Shown piece after piece: positions 56,687-64,000 of a stretch of DNA of 64,000 nt (the stretch's first letter is position 1; each line of letters starts with the position of its first letter). The translations under genes and the position numbers were made by a program. The notes under the pieces were generated by a model, which saw only the letters and a program-made list of their open reading frames with translations, ran no database searches and was not told where the DNA came from. The DNA is from Eubacterium sp. (lineage in GTDB: Bacteria; Bacillota_A; Clostridia; Lachnospirales; Lachnospiraceae): NCBI GenBank assembly GCA_024687845.1, contig JAILEL010000295.1, positions 1-64,000 of the forward strand, given 5' to 3'.

Positions 56687-57693
56687 TTTTTTAACAGTCC
56701 TTCCGCAAATTCTTTGTCAAAAGAATCCTTTTTATGATCTGGAATCCTTGAAAGATATTTATTAACTTCATCAATTGATTTATTCATTTCTCTATAATAA
56801 TACTTTGCATAGGTAGGCGTCACTTTATACTGGGCAGAAAGATAATACTCAACACTATAACCCCAAGGGAATTCAACCTGCAAAGGACGGATTCTTTCTT
56901 CTACAACATTCATAATTCTGGACATATAATAGTTTGAACCACCATGTCTGTTCTGATATTCCAAAAATACTTCTGTGCTAAGATTTCCAGCTCCTTTTCC
57001 AATTCCGAGAAGTGTTCCATCTATCATAACCTCTCTGTTAAGATTAAGCCCCGCTGCCATAAGCGCAATCTGAAATGACAGCTGCATATTATTATGTACA
57101 TGAATACCTATTGCTATATCTTCGTTAAGGATACTGTCAGTAAGAATCATTCTTTTTTGGACTTCTTCAATAGACATTGCTCCAAAGCTATCGACGATAT
57201 ATATTGCCGCTATCTTTGGAAGCTTCTTTTGAAAATCATCCACCATACTTAAAAATTCTTTGTCCGTATATCTTGTCGAAACCATTGGCTGAATATAAAC
57301 TTCGTATCCCTTTTCCATAATTCCCGCAGCCTCATTAAGAGCAGGTTCCTTATCTTTTTTATGATAACAAAGTCTTATACCATCAACTGTATTTTCGTTT
57401 TTTTCAGGAAGCAGAGACACATTATATCTTCCAAGATCATACATCACAAGATATTTAACATGATTCTTCCGGTTCTTTAACAAACCGTTTTTATAAACAG
57501 CATTCATATCGGCAAAAAAACTTCTGCCAATATCACTTCCTTTTTCATTATCCAGATATCCCAGTTCAATATAACTTATTCCGGAGCTTTCGAGAGCTTT
57601 CTCAATTTCGTTCATATTCTCGACTCCGAATCTAAAATCATTTACCCATCCACCATCCCGAAGGGTGCAATCTAAAACACTAATCGTATTCAT
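56683..57693 (-). CDS. DRE-TIM metallolyase, HMG-CoA lyase-like aldolase
   Basis: A 336-residue enzyme of the HMGL-like family. The N-terminal metal and catalytic motif is LDCTLRDGGWVND, and GIHVHNNMQL is the HxH metal site. Length and ending fit the aldolases found in glycan clusters; it probably makes or breaks a C-C bond in a sugar or acid side-chain. It heads the cassette: promoter at 57751-57778, AAGGAAA site before the ATG, and a 4-base overlap with licD. Confidence 0.8.
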   Translation of the reverse strand: MNTISVLDCTLRDGGWVNDFRFGVENMNEIEKALESSGISYIELGYLDNEKGSDIGRSFFADMNAVYKNGLLKNRKNHVKYLVMYDLGRYNVSLLPEKNENTVDGIRLCYHKKDKEPALNEAAGIMEKGYEVYIQPMVSTRYTDKEFLSMVDDFQKKLPKIAAIYIVDSFGAMSIEEVQKRMILTDSILNEDIAIGIHVHNNMQLSFQIALMAAGLNLNREVMIDGTLLGIGKGAGNLSTEVFLEYQNRHGGSNYYMSRIMNVVEERIRPLQVEFPWGYSVEYYLSAQYKVTPTYAKYYYREMNKSIDEVNKYLSRIPDHKKDSFDKEFAEGLLKK

Positions 57694-57750
57694 TTTAAGT
57701 TTCCTTATCCATCTATTATTTTAAGATAAATGTAGTGCTTATATATCTTA

Positions 57751-57778
57751 ATTATATATTTACACAACAATATGACAA
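57751..57778 (-). promoter_or_regulatory. Promoter of the aldolase-licD-HAD-cytidylyltransferase operon
   Basis: Minus strand TTGTCA (5 of 6), 16 bases, TATAAT (6 of 6). The -35 lies in the second arm of the terminator hairpin 57771-57806, so the end of one unit and the start of the next share bases. Leader of about 50 bases. Confidence 0.6.
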
Positions 57779-57806
57779 AAAGAACGTCAAGAATCTTTTT
57801 GTCATA
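57771..57806 (-). terminator. Terminator hairpin after the flippase gene
   Basis: Perfect 12-bp stem TATGACAAAAAG/CTTTTTGTCATA with a 12-base loop, 43 bases after the flippase stop. The 11-base core is the same as in the rpmF terminator. The U-run is mostly within the arm. Confidence 0.65.
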
Positions 57807-57848
57807 TATCAAGTATAGTATATAATTTTTTAAAGCTTTATCACTTCA

Positions 57849-59375
57849 TCAGAAATTCTCGCGTTTCTTAATCAAAAGTCCAATACTATCCTTAAAAACG
57901 CGTGTTTTATAGTATATCATAAAATACATCAGACTAACAATAACAATTGAAGCTATCCCTTTTATTATAAGACCTCCCCAGCCTTCTATTTTTATAAATG
58001 AAATGCCCCAAAAAGCTGCAGCAGATATTCCTCCAGCAATTAATGAATATTTTATATGATATAGAAAATAATCTTTTATATCATCAAAGCTGAAATACTT
58101 TTTAAATAAAATAACAGCTCCACCTATAAAGTTAAATGCAAAATAGGAAATGAGTGTTGCTAATATAATTCCAGAAAGTCCAAGGAATTTTATAAACAGC
58201 CAGTTGAATATCAAGTTAGCAGCTGCTTCTGCAACGGAGATATACCTTGCCTCCCACCATATTCCTACTGATTCTGAATACAGAGTTCGAATATCACTCA
58301 TTTTAAGAATATAAAAATATATTGAGAACAAAGCTGCAAACTTAAACGTAAGCATCATTTCTTCGCCTACCCACAGCTTCATAAATGGCTGATAAAGGCA
58401 AAGGAGCATTGCAGCACACCATCCACCGATCAACATAAACAGAAAATCGATTTTCTTCATATCGCCAAGATTCTTCTCAACACTCTCTGTAGCTATACTA
58501 TTTCCAACCCCACCTGCCATAGAAGTTTTAACAACTGCAATGATCATTACAACAGCATCTAATATATAATAATAATTGTTATAAATTGCTGTAATCTTAA
58601 GTCCTAAATATGCAGATACAAAAATACTATCTATTGCATTACGAGAAAGAATAGCAAGCTTTCTGATCAGAAGTCCTGCAACCTGCTTTTTTATACTCTT
58701 ATATAATTCCTCGTCCAGTTCCCCATTTGGTCTATAGTCAGGATATCTCTTCTCTGCCATCCTTCCACAGAGAATACTGTATATAAGTGATGAAACCGGC
58801 ATCATAAGCGCATATAGATAATAATCCCTGGCAAAATATATAAACACCATCTGCATTATATACATTCCAAGCTGAGTGAATATATGAATTCTCCCGGACA
58901 GATCATCTCTCTGGTGCGCAGTTACGAGCGCCTTCATATTAGGATATACAAAGAAATTGATACAAGTATTTACGAGATAAATCAAATACAAATAATATAT
59001 ATTTATATCCTCAGGCGGCTCATCCTTAATCAGGAACGGAAGAAAAAGCATTATAATAAGTCCCAGCCCAAAAATGATGCATCCACTTATTCTGTAAATC
59101 TTCTGATAAAATCTAAGAAGCGCATTTATAGTATCCGTATCTTCTTCTGCAATAGGCTTATATAAGCTATAAATGATTGCCGTTCCAAAACCCATCTCCA
59201 CAAGATTCAGCGCTTGTAAAATAGAATAATAAAGACTGGTAAGTCCAAGATACTCAGCACCAATCAGGTGAATGATCATCGTTCTTACAATAAATGGCAG
59301 GATAATTCCAGATATCTTATCAATCTCTCCAATTACAATATTCCGTTTTGTGTTTTTGGATCGTTCTAGTTTCAT
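57849..59375 (-). CDS. Polysaccharide flippase (Wzx/MOP-type exporter)
   Basis: A 508-residue protein with about 14 predicted membrane helices, of the MOP/MATE polysaccharide-transport superfamily. The opening (KRNIVIGEIDKISGIILPFIVRT, quoted in part) and the LGAEYLGL-like stretch HLIGAEYLGLTSLYYSIL are typical. It likely moves lipid-linked oligosaccharides across the membrane for the nearby decoration enzymes. Its terminator separates it from the aldolase operon, though both belong to the same functional block. Confidence 0.88.
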   Translation of the reverse strand: MKLERSKNTKRNIVIGEIDKISGIILPFIVRTMIIHLIGAEYLGLTSLYYSILQALNLVEMGFGTAIIYSLYKPIAEEDTDTINALLRFYQKIYRISGCIIFGLGLIIMLFLPFLIKDEPPEDINIYYLYLIYLVNTCINFFVYPNMKALVTAHQRDDLSGRIHIFTQLGMYIMQMVFIYFARDYYLYALMMPVSSLIYSILCGRMAEKRYPDYRPNGELDEELYKSIKKQVAGLLIRKLAILSRNAIDSIFVSAYLGLKITAIYNNYYYILDAVVMIIAVVKTSMAGGVGNSIATESVEKNLGDMKKIDFLFMLIGGWCAAMLLCLYQPFMKLWVGEEMMLTFKFAALFSIYFYILKMSDIRTLYSESVGIWWEARYISVAEAAANLIFNWLFIKFLGLSGIILATLISYFAFNFIGGAVILFKKYFSFDDIKDYFLYHIKYSLIAGGISAAAFWGISFIKIEGWGGLIIKGIASIVIVSLMYFMIYYKTRVFKDSIGLLIKKRENF

Positions 59376-59434
59376 TAGTTTTTTCCAAATAAGTTTATAT
59401 TATCGTAACTGTTCAGTTACATATTATCTATAAT

Positions 59435-60751
59435 CTATTGCGCAGCCATATAAGCAGTTGACCACGCAATCTGCAGATTGAATCCACCTGTAAGAGCATC
59501 ACAATCTATTATCTCTCCCACAACTCTAAGATTCTTTATTTTTTTTATTTCCATAGTCTGCGGATTTATTTCCTTAACAGAAATCCCTCCACCTGTGATG
59601 ATAGCCTCATCAAAACCACGAAGTCCCGTAACTGTTAATGTAAAATGCTTGAGTACATCCAGTAGATGTTTTCTCTCTTCCGTCTTTATCTCGTTAACTT
59701 TCTTATCAGGCTTTATTCCACTTCTCTTTACAACTTCTGCAACCATCAATCGTGGCAAAAGTTTACCAAGAGAATTCTGAAAATCTTTATTATGAAATTC
59801 ATCAAAATCTCTAAGAATTCTTTTTTCAAGCTCTTCTTCGCTCAGTGCAGGCTTAAGGTCTATCTCGAGTTTCAAATTTGTTTTTTCCGAAGCATGTTTC
59901 TTATCGAAAATAAAAGAACTGACATATGAAGATGCCGATAAGCATAACGGACCACTTACCCCAAAATGGGTAAATAACATTTCTCCGAATTCATCATATA
60001 TCATCTTATCTTTTTTGAGAGATGGAAAATGTTCTTTTTCAGCTACTACTTTAACCCGAACATTTTTAAGAGACAGCCCCATAAGTTCAGAGACATCTTC
60101 CTTTGTGACAAGCGGAACTAATGAAGGCCGAACCGGACTTATATCAAGTCCCAAGTCTCTTAAAAACTTATAGCCATCCCCAGTTGATCCTGTTGCCTGA
60201 TATGAATTACCTCCAGTTGCAAGAACAACAATATCGGCATTTATTTTTTTTAATTTCTTAGAACTTGAATTATTACTTACTATCTCTACTCCAGTAATTC
60301 TTCTCTCATACTTATCTTTAGGATTATCTGAAATATAATCCTCCGTGATAAGATTCTTAACAGTAGTATTATATAAAAATGTAACTTGCCTTTTTTTCAA
60401 TTGCTCAGAAAGCACTTTTATTATATCAGATGAATGATCAGATATTGGAAACACTCTATTTCCACGTTCTGTCTTTAGTCTGACTCCCCACTTTTCAAAA
60501 TCCGCCATGACTCTAGACTGATTATAACTATAGATTGAACTATAAAGGAACTTAGAATTGGTAATAACATTTTTAAGAAACGTTTCTTCATCCGAATCAT
60601 TTGTCACATTACAACGTCCCTTCCCTGTTATATAAAGCTTCTTTCCAGGTTTTTCATTTTTTTCAATTACTGTCACATCATAATTCTCTGATGCATGAAT
60701 CGCTGTCATCATTCCAGCGGCTCCGGCACCAATAATAATCATTTTTTTCAT
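59435..60751 (-). CDS. FAD-dependent oxidoreductase, HI0933/BaiN family
   Basis: A 438-residue flavoprotein of the YhiN/HI0933/BaiN type. FAD binding is shown by IIGAGAAGMMTAIHA near the start, KKLYITGKGRCNVTN and, at the C-terminus, GGFNLQIAWSTAYMAA. A YQATGSTGDGY segment is also typical. BaiN-like proteins reduce activated double bonds in bile acids in some members, but most are uncharacterised. An AGAGGA site precedes the ATG. In many Clostridia this gene precedes cmk and ispH-rpsA; here about 15 kb separates them. Confidence 0.92.
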   Translation of the reverse strand: MKKMIIIGAGAAGMMTAIHASENYDVTVIEKNEKPGKKLYITGKGRCNVTNDSDEETFLKNVITNSKFLYSSIYSYNQSRVMADFEKWGVRLKTERGNRVFPISDHSSDIIKVLSEQLKKRQVTFLYNTTVKNLITEDYISDNPKDKYERRITGVEIVSNNSSSKKLKKINADIVVLATGGNSYQATGSTGDGYKFLRDLGLDISPVRPSLVPLVTKEDVSELMGLSLKNVRVKVVAEKEHFPSLKKDKMIYDEFGEMLFTHFGVSGPLCLSASSYVSSFIFDKKHASEKTNLKLEIDLKPALSEEELEKRILRDFDEFHNKDFQNSLGKLLPRLMVAEVVKRSGIKPDKKVNEIKTEERKHLLDVLKHFTLTVTGLRGFDEAIITGGGISVKEINPQTMEIKKIKNLRVVGEIIDCDALTGGFNLQIAWSTAYMAAQ

Positions 60752-60767
60752 TACTAAGTCCTCTAGT

Positions 60768-61199
60768 TTAGTACTCTGTTTTTATATTATCCAGATTATA
60801 AATCTCTTTAAATCTTTGTTCATCTTCAGGAGATCTAATAAGCATAACATCTATAAAATGACCATCCGTCTTATTTTTAAATCCAGCAACCTTTTCGCCA
60901 GTACATATAGAACTACGAATTACAGCATACTGAGTTTCTGGATCAAATAATATATCATCACTTAGATGTTTCTCATAGTATGGGATATCAGCAAAATCCT
61001 GTCTCATCTCTATAGAAAACAAAATGATAAATGAAACAAGAATCACACCTCCCAGTATAACCAGTGTCCAGATAATCTTATGCAGGACAAACCATAGAAC
61101 TACCGGTAAAACAAGCCCTATAATAAGTCCAGATAAAATCCAGATACCACCATAGTGAATTGAATTAATCTTCGGAAAACGTCTTTTATCCTTTCCCAT
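60768..61199 (-). CDS. Small membrane protein, unknown function
   Basis: A 143-residue protein with two adjacent membrane helices (about residues 20-65) and a C-terminal soluble part containing YAVIRSSICTGEKVAGFK and RSPEDEQRFKEIYNL. I chose the ATG at 61199 because GGAGG lies a correct distance before it; a Met two codons upstream is too close to that site. The gene ends 16 bases before the flavoprotein start, so both are likely one unit. I do not recognise a characterised family. Confidence 0.7.
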   Translation of the reverse strand: MGKDKRRFPKINSIHYGGIWILSGLIIGLVLPVVLWFVLHKIIWTLVILGGVILVSFIILFSIEMRQDFADIPYYEKHLSDDILFDPETQYAVIRSSICTGEKVAGFKNKTDGHFIDVMLIRSPEDEQRFKEIYNLDNIKTEY

Positions 61200-61270
61200 A
61201 GACATACCTCCACAAGACAAAAACAAATCCTGATAACCTCTATATTCAAATCTCCATAACTATAACAAAA

Positions 61271-61302
61271 ATCAGCACCTTCCACAATGGAAAAGTGCTG
61301 AT
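61271..61302 (-). terminator. Rho-independent terminator of oadA
   Basis: Outer 8-bp ATCAGCAC/GTGCTGAT stem and inner TTCCA/TGGAA stem, followed on the minus strand by a T-run. It lies 28 bases after the oadA stop. Confidence 0.85.
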
Positions 61303-61330
61303 ATATTGTGACTTAAATCAATATGATTAA

Positions 61331-62737
61331 TTAAGCAGGATATGTTTTATTTTTTGTATCTGCCTTGGACAGATCCACACCAGTCTGCTGAGCTTCTCTG
61401 TATTTAAAGAAATCTGTAGCAACCTGAGGGAATAATGCATATGAGAGCACATCCTCATCCTGCTGGATATACTGCTTAATCTCTTCTCTAAGCTTATCAA
61501 GCTCTGGTTCAAGATCATCTGCAGGTCTATGTGTTATAGGTTTTGTATCACCGATAGCCTTCTTCTGTACTTCAGGATTAAATGGCTTGATAGTCTGACC
61601 ATATTTTCCTGAAAGAAGGTCTTTAGATTCCTTAGTAACCATCTTGTATCTCTCGCCCATAAGGACATTAAGAACTGCCTGAGTACCAACAATCTGTGAT
61701 GAAGGTGTAACAAGTGGTGGTTCACCGAAGTCTTTACGTACACGTGGTACTTCTTCAAGAACTTCCTGAAGCTTATCATCCTGTTTAGCTTCCTTAAGCT
61801 GTGAAACAAGATTTGAAAGCATTCCACCAGGTACCTGATAAAGAAGTGTCTTGATATTAACACCAAGAATCTTTGTACTCATAAGTCCGTTTTCGAGACA
61901 TTCCTCTCTATATGGTCTGAAATACTCAGCGATTTCAGCAAGAAGTCCCTGATCAAGTCCTGTATCTCTGTCTGTACCCTTGAAAGTCTCAACCATAACT
62001 TCTGTTGCAGGCTGTGATGTACCAAGAGCAAATGGAGAAATAGCTGTATCAATAACATCAACTCCTGCTTCAGCAGCCTTGAGATATGTCATTGAAGCAA
62101 CACCAGATGTGTAATGTGTATGAAGCTGAATAGGAAGGCTTGAACCTGCCTTAAGAGCCTTTACAAGTCTCTCTGCTTCATATGGAACAAGAAGACCTGA
62201 CATATCTTTGATACAGATTGAATTAGCACCCATCTCTTCGATACGTCTTGCTGTTTCTTTCCAATAATCAAGTGTATATGCATCACCCAGAGTATAAGAA
62301 AGAGCTATCTGAGCATGTCCACCTTCTTTATTTGTTGCCTTTACTGCTGTCTCAAGATTGCGAAGATCATTAAGACAGTCAAAGATTCTGATTATATCAA
62401 TACCATTTGCAATAGACTTCTGAACAAAATACTCAACAACGTCATCTGCATATGGTCTGTAACCAAGGATATTCTGACCTCTGAAAAGCATCTGAAGCTT
62501 TGTATTCTTGAAGCCAGCCTTAAGTTTACGAAGTCTGTCCCATGGATCTTCCTTAAGGAATCTGAGACATGAATCAAATGTTGCACCACCCCAGCACTCA
62601 ACTGAATGGTAACCAACTTTATCCATTTTATCTATAATTGGAAGCATTTCTTCAGTTGGCATACGTGTTGCAATCAGTGACTGATGAGCGTCACGGAGAA
62701 CAGTTTCTGTAATGCCAAGCTTCTTAATTTCTGCCAT
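61331..62737 (-). CDS. oadA: Oxaloacetate decarboxylase alpha / pyruvate carboxylase B subunit (carboxyltransferase domain)
   Basis: Carboxyltransferase that moves CO2 between oxaloacetate and biotin. The 468-residue protein has TETVLRDAHQSLIATRM, the metal site region IQLHTHYTSGV and the catalytic Lys region NSICIKDMSGLL. The C-terminal biotinyl domain found in most OadA proteins (about 590 residues) is absent, so a separate biotin carrier must exist, probably upstream beyond the window. It lies 53 bases downstream of oadB, which points to the Na+-pumping decarboxylase and not pyruvate carboxylase. Confidence 0.9.
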   Translation of the reverse strand: MAEIKKLGITETVLRDAHQSLIATRMPTEEMLPIIDKMDKVGYHSVECWGGATFDSCLRFLKEDPWDRLRKLKAGFKNTKLQMLFRGQNILGYRPYADDVVEYFVQKSIANGIDIIRIFDCLNDLRNLETAVKATNKEGGHAQIALSYTLGDAYTLDYWKETARRIEEMGANSICIKDMSGLLVPYEAERLVKALKAGSSLPIQLHTHYTSGVASMTYLKAAEAGVDVIDTAISPFALGTSQPATEVMVETFKGTDRDTGLDQGLLAEIAEYFRPYREECLENGLMSTKILGVNIKTLLYQVPGGMLSNLVSQLKEAKQDDKLQEVLEEVPRVRKDFGEPPLVTPSSQIVGTQAVLNVLMGERYKMVTKESKDLLSGKYGQTIKPFNPEVQKKAIGDTKPITHRPADDLEPELDKLREEIKQYIQQDEDVLSYALFPQVATDFFKYREAQQTGVDLSKADTKNKTYPA

Positions 62738-62790
62738 GTTATTATTTCCTTTCTAATATATTATATTTACTACGCAAAACAATCGCTCTA

Positions 62791-63912
62791 TTAATGTACG
62801 TTGAAAATCGCCATGAATGTTCCGGCGGCAACTGCTGTTCCGATAACTCCGGCAACATTTGGTCCCATCGCATTCATAAGCAGGAAGTTCGTAGGATCAT
62901 ACTCTGCTGCAACCTTCTGTGAAACTCTGGCTGCCATAGGAACAGCTGAAACTCCGGCTGAACCAATAAGAGGATTAACCTTACCCTTAGTAACTGCACA
63001 CATTATCTTACCAAATAGAACTCCCATAGTCGTACCAAGACAAAATGCTACAAGTCCAAGAATAACGATCTTGATTGTTGTCATCTGAAGGAATGCTTCA
63101 GCACTTGTTGTAGCACCAACAGATGTACCAAGAAGGATAACAACGATATACATCATAGCATTTGAAGCAGTTTCAGTAAGCTGTTTAACAACACCTGATT
63201 CTCTGAAAAGATTACCAAGCATAAGCATACCAACAAGTGGAGCTGTTGTAGGAAGAATCATTACAACAACAAGTGTAACAATGATAGGGAAAACAATCTT
63301 TTCAAGCTTTGTTACCTTACGAAGCTGTGGCATCTTGACAAGTCTTTCCTTCTTTGTTGTGAAAAGCTTCATAAATGGAGGCTGAATTACAGGTACAAGT
63401 GACATATAAGAATATGCAGCAACTGCTATAGGTCCAAGAAGTGTATCTCCCATTCCAAGCTTACCAGCAAGGAAGATAGATGTAGGGCCATCAGCACCAC
63501 CGATAATTGAAATAGCTGCTGCTTCTTTTCCTGTAAATCCAAGAGCAATTGCAAGGAAATAAGCTCCATAAATACCAAACTGTGCCGCCGCACCTAATAT
63601 AAAGCTTGGCGGGTAGGCTATAAGCGGTCCGAAGTCCGTCATGGCACCTACACCCATGAATATAAGTGAAGGAAGGATACTCCATTCATCCAGTTTATAG
63701 AAGTAATGCAGAAGTCCACCTTCTTGAATAATACTCGGAAACATATTTACCAGAAACATACCGAATGATATCGGTACAAGCAGGAGTGGCTCAAATCCCT
63801 TTGCTATAGCAAGATACATGAAGAAAAATGCAACAAGTATCATGATATAGTTTTTTACATCAAGGGTAGCAAAACCTGTCTGTCCGGCAAGATTAAGTAT
63901 AATATCTTTCAT
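62791..63912 (-). CDS. oadB: Na+-pumping oxaloacetate/acyl-CoA decarboxylase beta subunit
   Basis: Integral membrane subunit that decarboxylates carboxybiotin and exports Na+. The 373-residue protein has about ten helices, with SIIGGADGPTSIFLAGKLG carrying the essential Asp and NAMGPNVAGVIGTAV at the end, both typical of OadB/GcdB/MmdB. Which acyl substrate the complex uses depends on the alpha subunit, and oadA next door favours oxaloacetate. A GAGGAGG site precedes the ATG. Confidence 0.94.
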   Translation of the reverse strand: MKDIILNLAGQTGFATLDVKNYIMILVAFFFMYLAIAKGFEPLLLVPISFGMFLVNMFPSIIQEGGLLHYFYKLDEWSILPSLIFMGVGAMTDFGPLIAYPPSFILGAAAQFGIYGAYFLAIALGFTGKEAAAISIIGGADGPTSIFLAGKLGMGDTLLGPIAVAAYSYMSLVPVIQPPFMKLFTTKKERLVKMPQLRKVTKLEKIVFPIIVTLVVVMILPTTAPLVGMLMLGNLFRESGVVKQLTETASNAMMYIVVILLGTSVGATTSAEAFLQMTTIKIVILGLVAFCLGTTMGVLFGKIMCAVTKGKVNPLIGSAGVSAVPMAARVSQKVAAEYDPTNFLLMNAMGPNVAGVIGTAVAAGTFMAIFNVH

Positions 63913-63963
63913 TTTTTACCTCCTCAGGTTTTACACTAATGTTAATCTAAGTATAATTTTTCT

Positions 63964-63972
63964 GTTATAACA
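63964..63972 (-). promoter_or_regulatory. Putative extended -10 promoter element for oadB
   Basis: Minus strand TGTTATAAC, an extended -10 with 5 of 6 matches, about 50 bases before the oadB ATG. The palindrome at 63973-63992 sits directly upstream of it. Confidence 0.35.
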
Positions 63973-63992
63973 TTATAATCAGCTGATTATAA
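63973..63992. promoter_or_regulatory. Perfect 20-base palindrome, operator-like, upstream of oadB
   Basis: TTATAATCAGCTGATTATAA is its own reverse complement. It has no loop, so a protein-binding site is more likely than an RNA hairpin. Its location between the putative -10 and -35 fits repression, but it is near the window edge and could also belong to the gene upstream. Confidence 0.45.
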
Positions 63993-64000
63993 GAAAAAAT

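Overview
The window looks like a piece of a low-G+C, obligately fermentative Firmicutes chromosome, most likely family Lachnospiraceae (a Butyrivibrio/Pseudobutyrivibrio-like organism is possible but not proven). The reasons are AT-rich codon use, strong AGGAGG-type ribosome binding sites, an IspH-ribosomal protein S1 fusion, secreted DUF6273/Ig-like proteins, and a metabolic set of PPDK, acetate kinase and Na+-pumping oxaloacetate decarboxylase subunits. Every gene I can support, about 45 of them, lies on the minus strand. I see no rRNA, tRNA, CRISPR array, IS element or prophage. There is no gene-free stretch longer than 300 bases. The longest gaps are 37870-38107 (palindrome plus rplS terminator), 1308-1524 (ppdK leader plus glyS terminator), 26266-26430 (ilv promoter), 38462-38624 (rplS leader) and 57694-57848 (terminator and promoter).

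Region by region, read right to left in the direction of transcription. 64000-61331 holds oadB and oadA. 61199-59435 holds a small membrane protein and a BaiN/HI0933-type flavoprotein. 59375-51385 is a cell-surface decoration cassette: flippase, DRE-TIM aldolase, LicD, HAD-type COG5610 protein, and a methyltransferase-like/kinase/cytidylyltransferase fusion. 51243-46564 holds two tandem secreted DUF6273/Ig-like paralogues. 46429-44384 is a PASTA Ser/Thr kinase with a zinc ribbon. 44309-41588 is cmk and ispH-rpsA. 41489-38625 is a polytopic GT-C-like protein with what looks like a trigger-factor/FKBP-like tail. 38461-34160 is rplS, lepB, rbgA, lepB, rnhB and yraN. 33972-26431 is one long unit: der, plsY, gpsA, scpA, scpB, a metallophosphoesterase, an L,D-transpeptidase and a purine nucleoside phosphorylase. 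26324-24661 is ilvN-ilvC behind a consensus promoter. 24539-19666 holds AIM24, a zinc-finger membrane protein, polA and coaE. 19587-16579 is a single reading frame that joins a membrane GGDEF protein to acetate kinase. 16427-9840 is rpmF, plsX, rnc, smc and ftsY. 9773-1 is ilvA, a WalJ-like hydrolase, an ACT protein and its PFL-family partner, RNase G, recO, a lipoprotein, glyRS and the start of ppdK.

The most unusual item is the GGDEF-acetate kinase fusion. All acetate kinase catalytic residues and a GGEEF active site are present in one uninterrupted frame, and a good internal ribosome binding site could also release free acetate kinase. Next are the GT-C protein with a trigger-factor-like tail and the three-domain cytidylyltransferase next to LicD. 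Much of the rest is a conserved housekeeping region (chromosome segregation, lipid and BCAA synthesis, translation). The accessory surface-biology block at about 44.4-59.4 kb seems to be inserted between cmk and the flavoprotein gene.
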